Origin: Marchantia polymorpha subsp. ruderalis
Taxonomy: Eukaryota; Streptophyta; Marchantiopsida; Marchantiales; Marchantiaceae
Direction of reading: 5' to 3'
Assembly: GCA_037833965.1 (NCBI GenBank)
Contig: AP031356.1
Coordinates: 6,284,501-6,348,500 of the forward strand
Length of the DNA: 64,000 nt
Shown here: piece after piece, positions 1-12,525 of the stretch
Layout of the letters: every line of letters starts with the position of its first letter
Position numbering within the stretch: the stretch's first letter is position 1
Made by a program: the position numbers and the translations under genes
The notes under the pieces: model-generated
The model's input: only the letters and a program-made list of their open reading frames with translations
Database searches by the model: none
What the model was told of the DNA's origin: nothing

Positions 1-1740
1 TCTTATTTTATATTATCATACTTTAACAATTTCAAGTTAAGATATAGTAATTTGACTTCATCAATGATAATACTGCATTTTGGTATGTATAAGATTTTGT
101 ATTTATGTGCTTTCTTCGTAATTAGATCACATATTTTGATAACTAACTTGACTTTCTTAAAAATTTTCTAAAAATGATTATATGTTTGATTATCCAATTT
201 ATAAATTATATTTTTATAAAATACCTTCAACTTTACAAGTTCATATCATGTACAAGGTTATAGTCTCAAACCATGAAAGTCATAACTAAAAACTTCAAGC
301 AAGTCAACTTAAAAAAAAGTTTTTTTTTAAACGTTCTTGCAATTGATAAATCATCGTAGAAACTCTAACAACAAAGTAAAATTGTTCCCTTTTTCGAATT
401 GCTTCAAAATCAAAATATGTAGTAAAAAAATATTGACAGTCTATTTTTTCAAAATTGTATTGTTTTAATATTTTTAATGAAGTTTTTGGGCCTCAAAGAA
501 TTGTTAAACCCTTTATCTTGAACTTGTCTTTGATTTGATTTATCAAAACTAGATATTGATTATGTTTATAGTATTTGAAATGTCAAATTCAACTCGTCCA
601 ATCTTCAAAACAACTATATAGTTATCCAAGATGATGAAGTGTGTTTCTTGTGTTCAAACGGAAACTCAAGTTCATTCATATAAAAAACACACAAAATATA
701 TCCCTAGATTGTTTTCATCATCACTGCAACAATAACCTTTTACGAAACTATTATTGTCATGAAATTTTAATTTTTGGTTTATATCACGTAGAAATTTTTT
801 ACCATCATATATGTATAATTTTTTATCATCGAGCATTATGAAAACGTATTGATTTGTATGACTTATCATGAAAGCAAAACATTTGCTTTAACGTAGATCT
901 GCTTCTTTTGTACTTAAACTTTAGCTTTATTTATGAATAGTCATAACTCAATGTATTCTAGTAGTATGTGTTACATTCAAGTAACTCTTCTACGGCAACA
1001 CTGAAGAAAGCAGCTCTTAAATGTAGAAAAAGATGAAAGATGTATCAAATGACACATTGATGAACAATATTACAATGGGCTAAGAATAATTGAATATTCT
1101 AAATTTATGAAACTATTTCTATGAGATTGTATTATACTCTATAAAAATAGCATGTATTGATTGAAAAAAAAATGTAAACAGGTTTCTTCAATATGGTCAA
1201 AATATATCATATGGATATTGATAAACATCATAAAGTATGTCATTCTCTCCTAAAAATATGCAAAAAAAGTCTTAGATCATATAAGCCCAAATCAATGTAA
1301 TAAAAAAAAGAAATCCTTTATCTTTTCATACGGCAAAAATCAAATAGGTGTGACCGTTGGATGTTACAGGTACATTCGTTGTCCATTTTGAGTATTCTTT
1401 ATATTTGAGAACGCGATGCTCTATATAGATAATCATTATATATGTAATATTGACATTGTTATCCTGAATAGAAGATAAAGTGTCACTCACTCTGGTCAAC
1501 TACAAGACACACCAACAGTCACCACTATTCATCTCATGTGAGTTACCAATCTACACATGGAGAATGAAATCGACAACATGATTGGACATATGATCATGTG
1601 AACTCTTGGAACTTCTTACGGAGTAAATTCTCGCACCAATGTATATTCTGCAACAAACAAAAATGGAAAGTACTAGTTCATCGACAGTTAACTCTTCCAA
1701 AGTAGTCAAATCCTCTTTTCGTGAAAAAAGTATAATTTAC
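1..1740. other. AT-rich block, no gene recognised
   Basis: The stretch is strongly AT-rich with many homopolymer A/T runs and no open frame resembling a known protein. The longest frames are under 70 codons and look random. It resembles the other AT-rich blocks of the window, one of which holds decayed transposons, so it is probably old transposon DNA. That is inference; I found no terminal repeats or protein motif here. Confidence 0.4.
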
Positions 1741-1750
1741 AGTAATTGTT

Positions 1751-2432
1751 TATGTTTGGTTTCTCGTTCGGATTGATACTGTACAAAAGAAGTAGTGGCT
1801 GCGCCATCCGTAGTGCGCCTCCTACTCATTACCCTATGAGTAGGATTTGGGTCACAACAAATTTGTTCGGGGCATGTCCATATAATATTAACGTATCAGA
1901 AAATTTACTCATATGGATATAAAGCACTCTTAGAAGTAGATCAATCAACAATAAAATGAAAGCCTAAAACCCAGAACCTCCATGTGTCTATTGAAGGAAT
2001 CAAAGAAATCCCTTCGTAATTTGAAAGTGCAATTTTCCCACCCTGCGACGGTCAATTTTAAACCATTTTATTTTTATAACTCTAAAATATAAGTCTATAA
2101 CTCTAAAATATACATATAAATTTGGTTATACATACATGCCTCGTATTGAAAATGCGAATTAGACATGCCCCCCTCTGGCATGGGGTATGCATTTTGAGGT
2201 TGTGCCTCCAACTCTAACTATGAGGCTCATCTACAATCGCTTGCGGCCTTTCATACTCTCAGCACTTTATAGCCTGACCACGCAAGGAAGCTCATCTACT
2301 CTTTCCATCCGTTGAATCTTAAATGATCTTTCCATCATTGATCCAACATGAGAGTGTCGTATTATGCCTCATACTGGCAGTTTGTCCAGGATATCATGAA
2401 GAATTCAGTCCCTCGTCCAACCGAATCTTGCC
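1751..2432. repeat. Direct duplication, copy A (interrupted)
   Basis: Copy A matches copy B (2479-2796) in order: a segment around TATGTTTGGTTTCTCGTTCGG, then GTAGTGCGCCTCCTAC, then CCTGACCACGCA, then GAGAGTGTCGTATTA, and finally a CCGAAT(C/T)TTGCC end. Copy A is split after CTATGAG by an inserted block (1841-2224). The copies have diverged by substitutions and small indels, so the duplication is not recent. No protein is encoded. Confidence 0.75.
1841..2224. mobile_element. 384-bp insertion flanked by CTATGAG
   Basis: This AT-rich block is present in copy A of the local duplication and absent from copy B, so it is an insertion. CTATGAG occurs just before it (1834-1840) and again at its right edge (2218-2224), as expected for a 7-bp or similar target duplication. 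No terminal inverted repeats or coding sequence are visible, so the class is unknown. A deletion from copy B is the alternative, but the flanking repeat favours insertion. Confidence 0.5.
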
Positions 2433-2478
2433 GAGACAAACACTATATTTAAATAAAAGACTACTCTAACCGTGTACG

Positions 2479-2796
2479 TATGGTTTCTCATTCGGATGCT
2501 TAGATACTGTACAAATGAAGTAGTGGCTACGGCACTCAAAACTTCTACAATCTTACGTAGTGCGCCTCCTACCCAATGCCTACGAGGCTGATCTTACAAT
2601 CCTTTGCAGCTTTTTCTCCTCTCAGAACTGTACAGCCTGACCACGCAGTACTCTTCCCATCCGTTAAATGTAAAATGCGTACTCTGCCTCGTTTGGCAGT
2701 TTGTCCATCATCAATGCAACGTGAGAGTGTCGTATTACGCCTCATTTGGCAGAAATCTTGAAGACTTCAGGCCTTCTTCCGACCGAATTTTGCCAG
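2479..2796. repeat. Direct duplication, copy B (uninterrupted)
   Basis: The second copy of the duplication described at 1751-2432. It lacks the 384-bp insertion and reads straight from the CTCCTACCC segment into GAGGCTGATCTTACAATC. It ends about 1.6 kb upstream of the acyltransferase start codon. Confidence 0.75.
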
Positions 2797-4364
2797 AAGC
2801 CAGAGAGAACATTCCAGAATTGGACGGGGTCACGGGAGGAAGATGAACTGGGTCACGATGTCGTTAGCACCAGCACCCCGATCGAGCTGTCGTCACGGAA
2901 GAGTTGGTAGACACAGTTTGTGTGCGTGAAGCAGTTGCGATACTTGAAGACTTATACGGAGAGGAGAGGAGAGGAGAGGGAATTCAGTCACGCAAGTACC
3001 ATCCATGCCTCCCTGCGTAGACCCTTCTCCTGCTCGTACACACTACTCACTGGTTACAGGGCTGCGCTCGTCTCCCCTCTCCAGTAGCGAGCTGGCTGGC
3101 TGGCTGACGAGAGGACGCAAGTCAAAGTCATGTGACTTGCAGTGATCGAGTGGTGTCTCTTGTCAAGTACGTAAGATGTACAGTCGTAGAGGTATCGTGA
3201 ACCGCAGCATATTCTGATGGCCCGTGGCAATTCTGTTGGTGGGTATGCTCCCCAACACATGGGCCTGTCCCTCGATGTGACTCGCTGTCACTCCATCCTC
3301 GTCATAGCAACGAGGTAGCCGATGTCCCGTCGGACTCTCTCTCCCTCCCTCTCTCTCTCTCTCTCCCCTTGGCTCCTCTTTGACTGCGGACTACAAGAGC
3401 TGGGCTGAGATCAAACATCAAGCATCATCAAGCTGCAGGGGGCGCCTACAGCACATGCTAAATTGATTGGCCCAAGGTTCACAAATGGGCTCGATGGAAG
3501 CGACCAGACGAGACCTGCTTGACTTCTCAGACGATGTGGGTCCCTCCTGGGGCGGGCTGACTTGCGAGAAACGACAGCGATTTTGGCCGTGATCAAGGTG
3601 CAGGAATCGGTTCTTTCTTTTGTACTCTTTCCAGCATGTCGACCTGCCAGACCTGGTAGAGCCTTGAGCAGCTTGAGCTCTCCACTGTACCGAGGCGGAG
3701 AGACCGGGGGAGAGAGGCGCTGGAGCGACGAGCCTGCACAGCAAAATCTCTGGCCATGCCATGCACCTCAGAGGTTTACCTTGCGGTCAGCTAACTCACT
3801 CCTCCCCACGCCACGCCCCGCGTCTCGTGGTGGTCTGTTCAGATTTTTCGAGCTCATTCAGTGACTTCACCATCTCCATTCCTTCTCCCTTTCCCTCAAG
3901 ATCAATCTCCTCCCAAAGGACTCGTGCATCTATTTGGTCCATAGTGAGGCCATCCCGCTCTGAATCACCAAGTGTCTTTCGTGACTAAGAGCTTGAAAAG
4001 ATTGTCGAAGTCTGGGAAGGCAGTTTTCCCTCTCGATCCTCTCTGTGAGTCACTGGGAAATCCTTCAAACTTCATCGTATTGTGACGTATACAATAGTAT
4101 CAGAGCTGTGGTTCGGCTCCTGATGCCCGAGATCAACTTTCCAGACATGCTGATGGCGTTAAAGGTTTTTTCTTTCGTGCGGTTGACCGACTGAATGCAG
4201 GATTTCTGCCGGCAAGACAGCAGGTGACAGACTAGACTCCTCCGATCACCACAGCGACAACTTATTGTCATCTGAGAAGCTCTGCAATAAGCAATAAGCA
4301 ATAAGCAATTGGCTCGCCCGGCGATTGACGCTGAGGGAAAGCTCAGTAGAGATTCGCCTTGGCG
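2797..4364 (+). promoter_or_regulatory. Upstream region of the acyltransferase gene
   Basis: This interval holds a (GAGAG)n run near 2959-2979, a CT-rich microsatellite at about 3332-3366, and CAATAAG tandem copies near 4283-4307 just before the start codon. No other gene is recognised, so promoter and 5' leader are expected here. I see no convincing TATA box or transcription start. A sequence resembling a retrotransposon primer-binding site lies at 4095-4106. Confidence 0.35.
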
Positions 4365-7300
4365 ATGGAGGCATTGCAGTACTCGGGTTGCGGCTCTGCA
4401 ACGAAATTCCGAGGTCGGGCATCACCTCCGCATGTCGAGGTGCAGGGTGAAAGTTGTAGGATACGGAGCTTAATGTCGACGGGTGCCAGAGGTAGTTGCA
4501 CTGGCGCCAGCATCACGGCCTTCAATCGGAAGAGATTCGAAGGAGGAACAGGGAGGAAATTGTTAGAGCTCAGGGTGGCTCGCGCAGCTCTGGCTGTGGA
4601 CGAGGATAAGCAGCAAGAGGATGTGGCGAGGCCCGACGGGAGATCGGTCAACATGCCGGTTCCTCACGATGTGCAGAGCACGACGTCGACGGGGTCTACC
4701 TCCTCGAATAAATTCGCAGTCGCTACGGATTACATTCAGTATCTTCCCGAGTTTTTGAGGGATGATTCAGGGCCGCCTCGCTGGTTCTGTCCCGTGCTGG
4801 AAAACAAGCCTCCGAAACAGGCCCCCGTTCTCCTTTTTCTGCCCGGTACAGTAGCATCGAGCCCATTGTCTGCCACAAACTGTAATTCACTCACGTCGCA
4901 TTGTATAGCAATCTGAGAATTGGTATTTTCTTCTGCTTGGAAGGATCTCAGAAGCCGGATTTTTTCGTCCTCTCGTTCAGCTGTTCTTAAGCTCCCGAAG
5001 AAAGGTTCAGTGATAAAGCGCTGATCAAGCGCTCTGTGTTTGTGGTCGCAGAGGTCGTTGGCACCGGCCTCGGGTTCTCACTGCAACAGGAGAATCTCGC
5101 CAGGTAGAAATGATTTACATTGGAGCATGTTTTTCACGTAGATTTGGCGGAGCCTCGTCTCGGAATGTGCCGTGGAGTGCTCTGGGTTTTTTTAGCTACT
5201 TGCTAGCTTACATTCATACCACGCGCATAATGAGCATTTGCTTTTTTTCTGTGCAGATTGTTTGAATTGCGGTGCCTGCGCATTCCTCTGACGGATCGTA
5301 CACCTTTTGAAGGTGAGAACTCGTGGACTTGCGGTAAACAGTACATCATAGAAAGAACGAGCTTTGAGTGGCAATTCTTCTCTCGCAATGGAGACTCTTT
5401 CCTCGAGCGGTGGAATGAGGGACACTAAAATGCAAAGTGGGGTTTTCAGACATTGAAACTGAAGCAATCCGTCGGTCCTGCTTCCTGGTCGGGCATTCAT
5501 TCGCAGTATTAGTTGTTGCCTTGTATCGAGGCGGCGGATGGTGAGGAAGATCTGATGCATGCTTTGCGTTTTTCTCCAGACAGGGCTCGTAAGTTTTGTT
5601 GAGGAAACTGTACGTAAAGAAGCCAAGCTGAACCCCAGAAGGCCAATATATCTTTTGGGAGAGTCTTTCGGAGGAACACTTGCACTGGCCATTGCCTCTC
5701 GAAATCCGAAGCTCGATCTCGTGCTCGTACTTGTGAATCCCTGTAAGCAGCGAGCAATTTTGTCCATCGGCTGAGTGCTCTCCATCTATCGCTGCTTTGC
5801 ATCCTGCTTGATCAAACCAGCGATTGCTTGCAGTAATATAGAGTGATTTTCTGCCATGTGATCCTGGAGTTCACATGTGGACAAGTAGATGTGCTCCATG
5901 AACTGCTGACCCACTTTATCGTCATTGACACACAGCAACCTCTTTTCGTGAATCGCCCCTGCAACCACTTATTCCTCTGATTGAAGCGCTTCCACCGGCC
6001 TTGTTTCCTGCGGTTCCAGTGCTGCTCGGATTGGCCACATGTGAGGAACACACTTTTGCCCGGCGATTCATATATGGCCATCATTGTCAACGAATTGTCA
6101 ATCATATAAAACTGTTATAACGCATGAATAATTTACGTCCTTGCAAAGAATGCCAGCAACAAACACTGAGATCAGAAATCATTTCGATGTCATAAGGTCT
6201 TGCTGTTTCACGTGATTTCATCAAGAACTCAGTTTGAAGTTGTGCCTTTGAGGACTACAGTGCATTCCCAGATTCTCTACCTTTGTAATGAGTGGATTTG
6301 CCTTCGTAATGACGGATGAACTAATCTCCTCTTAGACCAGTAAAGTCTAATCAAATTGAAATGTAATGTAAACCAGACGATCCGGTTCAGTGGGCTTCAC
6401 AAATCGCCACAAAAATTGCACCGTCGATCGGGTCCGGTCAAATATCCCCCGACAGTATCACAGGCGCTCTTCGATCACTTTTGGTAAGTCTCATCTCCGA
6501 ATTACCTTGTATGCTTTGCATAGACGTCATAATCGGTTAATCTTGCGTTGCCAGGTAAAGAGGTGAAAATGTTTTGGTCGTAAAAAAGAACGTCGTTCGA
6601 ATGCCCTCTGAAGACTAATTTGTCACTGGCCGTCTGAAGAATGTAGAATAGATTGCACGTTCACATCTTTATATATTCTGCAGTCGCCGTAGTTGCACTC
6701 TGATCAGTCTGGGAGGGCTTGCAGGACGTTGTCGACGCGTTTCCTAAAAGTATACTACCCTGGAAACTGAAAATGCTCGAGTCTGGTGCTCGGTACGCAA
6801 ATTCACGGATTCGAGCCGTGAAGGCGGATGTGCTCATCCTTGCCAGGTATGTTTATCTGGTCAAACGCAGATGATCATGCCATTGGTCGCTCCGTACTTC
6901 CGATGATGAGTAGCAGCACGTAACTAGTCTGAACACATTTGAATGACTGAGATATACTGACGTTCTTACTTCCTGCTATCAAATCAAATGACCTCGCTTC
7001 CAGTCCCATCACATTGCTGACGCGCCGTCTCAGAGCAGTAGAGTATCACTTTGACCTTCATGTCTAAAAGTTTCCATCTTCTTCAATGCAGTGAAAAGGA
7101 CCAGCTGTTGCCGAGCTTGGAAGAAGCCAAGAGGTTGAAGAAGATTATACCCAATAGCACGTATCGAAAGTTTCCACAAAGCGGCCATATGTTACTAGTG
7201 GTCAGTTGCTGCTACCAGTGATCGCGCCTGGCCTCCTTTGTTCATCCCTTTCTGAATGTGGAAAACAAAGTCTCGACTATTGACATCGTCCTTGTGTCCT

Positions 7301-9521
7301 GTCAACAGGAGGAAGGCTTTAACCTTGCCAGTATGATCAAAGCCACAGGTTTCTACCGTCAAACTAGAAGCAAAGACGTCGTGTCTAATTTTGTGCGCCC
7401 AACGAAGGAGGAGATCGATCAAGCTTATGGGACTACGGAGTAAGTGCTCGATCTTTGTGTATCCTATCCTCCGAGCTCGGCTTTCCCGTCGTTTTGGGCA
7501 CTGGGATCCACGTGCAGCGAGTTCTTTGTTAGTGTTTTACTTTCGCTTTTGAGTCTCAAAGTATGGACCATGTTTACGTTCTTCATACTGTGCCCTGAAT
7601 GAGTTGCTAAAATGCTTCAATTTTTTGAAGATTTTAGCATGTAAGCAAGCAGTGCCCACCTGATGGTCTTTGTTTTCACAATGATTGCTGCAGCATACTG
7701 CGTAAGCTGACCAGTCCGGTGTTCTTCTCGACGGGGGATGACGGGGTGGTGGTGCGAGGTGTATCGAAGATTCCCACATCGAAGCAGCCGTTGATATTTG
7801 TGGGAAATCATTTCTTCTATGGGCTAGACATGGGCATGCTCTGGGGAGAGTTGATGAACAAGTTGGATGTGTTGCCACGAGGACTGGCTCACCCGATCCT
7901 TTTTGACCAGACCCTGTTGGAAGAGAACAATGACAGAATCGAAGGAGACAGGACGCGTCTGTTCGGAGGTGTTCCCGTTGGTGGGAAGAATATGTTCAAG
8001 CTTCTTTCTAGAGGGGATTCTATAGCTCTGTACCCCGGAGGCGCTCGAGAAGCTCTTCACAGAAAGGTCAATGCTCTATGGCATGCATCCTTGTAAAGCT
8101 GATGTTCATGCGCTACTTCTTTTCACCCATCCTGCAGTTAGCTCGTTGCAGTGGGGAGGCTCTTCTGGTTCTGAGATGCTTACCGGTTCTTTGAAAGCTG
8201 AAGTGGTCCTCCTTGCGAATGTCGAGCCTGTACAGAATGAGTGGCACAAGTTATTTTGGCCTGAAAGACCAGAAGTCATCCGAATGGCAGCTCGATTTGG
8301 TGCAACTTTTATTCCCATGTGCGCAGTTGGTGAGGATGAGATCTACGAGGTGAGCATCTGGACAACTCATTGCCCACTGCAAATTTCCACAGAAGAAAGA
8401 AATTTGTTCAAGAAATGATTTGAGATCCGAAACTCAAAATGCTTGCAAAGAGGGTGCCCTACTTTCCAGATCCTGATGCATGCATGTCCAGTATCGTCAA
8501 TCTGAATACTGACCGGAACTCGATGTGCTGTTGTAGATTCTTCTGGATTACGACGACTTGATCAATCTGCCCTTAGTAGGAGGGCGGCTCTATGAAGCAT
8601 TTGATCAGTTACCCAGATGGCGGTAAATCCCTTCCCTTGTTCTCAAGCCAGACTGCAGGCAAATAGATTGAGTTCCTCGTACATGGATACACCATATGCA
8701 CATTTCAGTACTTTGAGCTTACTTATTGCTTTTGAAGTATAAACACAACATGAGGCTGATATGAGGCTGAGGCTGATGACCCATTTCCAAGGTCACAGAC
8801 ACATGCCACAAAAACGAACAGTTAGATCTTTTGGACGCCTCGTTGAAAAAGATCGGGCATGGCTTCGTAAACGAGGCCGTATCCGAGCACTTTGGTCTCG
8901 GTATTTACTCTTCTCGTTCCAAGTGATCTCGTGAGAAGCACTAGCTGCTTTCTTTCAGATCGTAGCCAGTGCTCTTGCATGCCGAATGGAGGTCACAGAT
9001 TTTAACAGCACGAATACTTAAAGGCCACATATCTAAAGAAGTGGCTTCATGCAACCGCCACTGCAGAGAGGATCTAGATGGAGAGGTGTCAAATCAAATG
9101 CTCCACACCCCAGTGGCCGTGCCGAAGTTGGGAGGACCGGGACGGATTTATATCTTGTTCGGCAAGCCTATCTACACTGAAGGTGAGACCTCTATCGCCA
9201 ATTTCGTTGACCACTTCGTGAAGCTTTCTACGACTGAAACACTGCTCCTCCTCTCGGTGGGAAATAATTGCACTCTTAAATGATGTCTATAGTCACATGT
9301 TGAGCAAGATGTTGGTTGTCCTGTCCACCTCAGGCAAAGAGGATTTCTTCCGGGATCCGAAGAATGTGGACGCTGAGTACAAGAAACTGAGAGAAGCCGT
9401 AGAAGGTGGACTCGCTTATCTGGTGAACAAACGGAAGGAGGACGCATACCGAAACTTCTTCCCGAGAATTGCATATGAAATTGCAGCTGGTGGGAAGCAG
9501 GCACCGACGTTTGAGCCCTGA
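4365..9521 (+). CDS. Phytyl ester synthase / diacylglycerol acyltransferase family protein, plastidial (14 exons)
   Basis: Exons read 4365-4845, 5052-5103, 5257-5312, 5584-5742, 5936-6040, 6377-6483, 6725-6846, 7092-7200, 7309-7439, 7694-8066, 8236-8349, 8537-8622, 9067-9182 and 9334-9521. All introns are GT-AG, and the joined frame is 2199 nt (732 aa plus stop). The first ~100 residues are basic and Ser/Thr-rich, like a chloroplast transit peptide. An alpha/beta-hydrolase half follows: GESFGG with the nucleophile near Ser224, then SEKDQLLP (Asp364) and SGHMLL (His393) as likely triad partners. The C-terminal half is acyltransferase-like: NHFFYGLD (His480/Asp486), YPGGAREALH (554-563), RMAARFGATFIP and ILFGKPIY. 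Arabidopsis PES1/PES2 of this family make phytyl esters and triacylglycerol in plastoglobules from released phytol and fatty acids. The length is normal for the family. The ATG at 4365 is the first in frame. An odd point is LPEVVGTG at exon junction 1-2, where relatives have LPG.DGTG. Which paralogue this is (PES or another ELT member) is not settled. Confidence 0.93.
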
Positions 9522-9850
9522 GTGTTTGTCAGACTTTCAAGCACTTGACGTCCTCGTCGTTGTCATCATCATCACCCGCAAGTCACTTGTATAGTTCGTT
9601 CCTGGTTTAATGTCTGAATCTTATCGAGTTGTTAACACACACTACAGTAGTTTTCTCAAAATCATTCTTTGTAGACGACATTTTTCTCCAGTTTTGGCTG
9701 CTCCAAACGACACATTCCAGAACTGAAAATGAGCGTTTTAATTTACGGTAGGAGTCAATTAAGCATGTGGAGGTAGATATATCTATATGTTTCGAAAGTT
9801 TTTGGATCACGCTTTCATACCCACCTCAAGTTTCAGTGGTAGCCTCAAGG
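9522..9850 (+). other. Probable 3' untranslated region and downstream flank
   Basis: Moderate-GC sequence directly after the stop codon, with short GTT/ATC-rich runs and no open frame of interest. It grades into AT-rich sequence near 9850. The 3' UTR presumably ends here, but I cannot place a polyadenylation site with confidence. Confidence 0.35.
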
Positions 9851-11870
9851 TGCATCTGTGAATAACCAACCATTCACTGACTGTGTGATAATTTTTGTTG
9901 TCTTTTCTCTCGATTGTATTTGCAAAAAGTCTCCTCCTCTTCTTTCATGGTGTGATTGATATGGAATCTCATAGTTAGACGATAGCACTAACTCATCGAC
10001 AGCAACTGATCATCTAATCTGGATCTGCAGTTGGTTATAGAAAGCAAATAGCAATTTCCTTTAGGTTTAGGAATAACATTTCTATTTTGTAATATACTAA
10101 TCTCTGAGGGGTTGCTGTAATCTAATATATTTTGTTTAAACAAACAAATAAATAAATAGTATTGTGATTATTTTACAATAATATAATTATATATTCATTT
10201 TGAGTAACCTTCATTTTATAATCTAATTAATTAAAATTGGTTACATTATTTATTTATCAATAAATTTGAATAAAAATATTGTGATGGAATGAAACAAGAA
10301 ATGACTTATGGCCAACAAGATGTGAGAATTAATAAAATTTTCAAATAATCAAACTTTGAAAAATCAAGTGGATGCAATTTAGTAATGATTAGATAAACAT
10401 CTTGAAATTCAAATTTGATGATGAGAATATCATACAAGAGAAAATTTTGCGTTACTATGAAGTTTGTTCACTTAGAAAATGAAGTTACAATTTGGTTTTA
10501 ATGCGAATTTGATTCAATATATAGTCTATTTTTGGACTAGATGATATATTTACAATATGTTTTAACTAATATTTTAAGAAAAATTTTACATAACACAATT
10601 TGTTAATTTTGATAAAAAATGTTATAAAAGATTGATTTATAGATTACTAAAACTAGTAAATCAATTAAAGTAAATTTTCATGCAATGAAATACAAGATTT
10701 GATTAGTTATGAAAGCACAAAAGTTTTTATTATATCATAATTTATTATTATATAAAATAAAATGAAAATAAATAATAAAATCTTCAATTTCATTATTCTT
10801 ATAATTTACTCAAATAACATATTAGTATTAGAAAAAAATCATCTGGCATACAATAACCTTCACAATTTTCCAAAATCAATTCCGAAGTTGAAAAATCGTG
10901 AGAAGATGAAAATTTTTTCAACTTCGCAGTTATGTCAACTTCAAGACAGTATATTGAATATCTCAGTTATACCTCATTGTGAGATTCAAGCGTAGAGCCT
11001 TCTCAACAAAAATTAAATTTTGAATATCACAAAAAACTTTTATTAATTTATATAGTTTCAACTGCAATAATGACTGGTAAATTTCATACCCTTGATCAAT
11101 AATATACCCTAAAAGGCTAAAGTTCATACACAGAACTTTAAGACCAATTTTATCAAATAAAATTTATGAGCATTGTAGTGTGATTTTTTAAGGTCTATTA
11201 CGATGGTATTCACTTTGTATGATTCAAAGATATATTTAACATATATAACCTATTTATTTAACAATTCATATAAAATCCAAAATATAATTATCAACCCATA
11301 TTTTTTTTTAATATTTACACACAAGTAACGTTTCTCTAAGTGATTATCTGAAAATCGGTATCAGTTGTATAATATTACTTAGAGGATTTGATTTTTTTTC
11401 TATTAAATAAAATATCTCCTCATTTAAAAAGATTAAGATCGTGGTATATTATATATCATAAAAGAGAATAGTACTTCATATTAGCATATAATTTCAAGTC
11501 AGTATTATATGGATTCCGAGATATTGAATTTTTTTTTTATTGAGATCGTTCCCACAATGTTTTGAGCAAATTAGAGAGAAAGATGGGGATGTGATATGTT
11601 AGAAGGCTCCTACCGGAGATAGTTAATTATGGGTTTGGCAGTTGTTTGCTGAGGGGTTCAGCGGACAACAGCAGTTTATTAGAGTTAACCCTTATATCGG
11701 TAGATGGTAACTCCTATGTTTTAACTCGATCGTCTCTTTTCATCCACACCTGATTTTCTCGAACTACGTGGTCTTCCTTCACTACTAAACTTTTCCAATC
11801 CTTACAAGCTTGAATTCTCCGCACCAATGATTTTGGAATAGCCACATTAGATGGATGCCATTCTCGAGAA
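9851..11870. other. AT-rich block, no gene recognised
   Basis: Strongly AT-rich from about 10,000 to 11,570, with TTTTTTTT tracts and short random frames, then a more mixed stretch to 11,870. No protein motif or paired terminal repeat was seen. It is probably decayed transposon sequence, by comparison with the block at 54-62 kb. Confidence 0.35.
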
Positions 11871-11908
11871 CGTGATGCCGCGTGCTGCTAGGCTTGGCCA
11901 CGGTCTGG

Positions 11909-11926
11909 CGGTTAACCGGTTAACCG
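11909..11926. repeat. Perfect 18-bp palindrome of CGGTTAACC units
   Basis: The 18 bases CGGTTAACCGGTTAACCG equal their own reverse complement, and a related GGTTTAACCGG follows at about 11,934-11,944. It lies just outside the Mutator-like element. The function is unknown. Confidence 0.8.
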
Positions 11927-11950
11927 TCGGTCCGGTTTAACCGGTCCCAA

Positions 11951-11981
11951 GTCCATATGCAGCACGGTGCTGCATACGGAC
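11951..11981. repeat. Hairpin with 14-bp arms and CGG loop
   Basis: Arms 11951-11964 and 11968-11981 pair with one mismatch (GTCCATATGCAGCA against TGCTGCATACGGAC). The loop is 3 nt. It sits 25 bp left of the Mutator-like element's target duplication. Confidence 0.75.
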
Positions 11982-12015
11982 TCTGAATTGGAACCAGCGG
12001 GAGGTCAAGCGGACG

Positions 12016-12094
12016 CTCGTCACTAACGGCTCCCCACTTTCGGGGGAATGCGAGGTCTGCCCGGATGGCTTTATGCCCGCAGCCCGACCTCCCG
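12016..12094 (+). repeat. Left terminal inverted repeat of the Mutator-like element
   Basis: GC-rich repeat, roughly 90% identical to the reverse complement of 13030-13119 apart from indels. It contains a self-pairing CCCCAC-TTTC-GGGGG stretch. Confidence 0.8.
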
Positions 12095-12416
12095 GGGAGG
12101 GTCGCCACGCTCCCGGGTTTAGAGGTCCGGGGAGCCCTGAGGGCGAGGGCCTCCTTGGACCATAGATTAACCTGTTTAATCCGTGAGGTCACGTTACACT
12201 GGTGCAGAACGATTTAGTGAGTGACAAATTGCTAACCAAAGAGTACTTTGGAAAAGAAAAGACTTAGTTTTTTTTGGCTTCAGGAATATGAGCCGGCTTT
12301 GCAAGGAGGATGTAAGGATCGGCACGTTCGGTACACTCCTCATTCATTTTCCAGTCCGAGGAGGAACTTCAATTCTTCTAGAAGTACATCCCGTGGAAGA
12401 TCAAGGGAAAGAAGTG

Positions 12417-12455
12417 AAGAAAGTTCTATATTATGCCATAATATAGAACTTTCTT
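12417..12455. repeat. Perfect inverted repeat, 19-bp arms, 1-nt spacer
   Basis: Arms 12417-12435 and 12437-12455 are exact reverse complements around a single C at 12436. The arm is AT-rich (core AAAGTTCTATATTATG). It lies inside the Mutator-like element, 19 bp before another perfect palindrome. Confidence 0.9.
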
Positions 12456-12474
12456 ATATAGATCACATAATATA

Positions 12475-12525
12475 GATCACTAAAATTAAGTGCCATAATA
12501 ATTATGGCACTTAATTTTAGTGATC
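12475..12525. repeat. Perfect inverted repeat, 25-bp arms, 1-nt spacer
   Basis: Arms 12475-12499 and 12501-12525 are exact reverse complements around a single A at 12500. It begins GATCACTAAAATTAAG and ends with the complement. It would form a 25-bp stem with essentially no loop. Confidence 0.92.
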
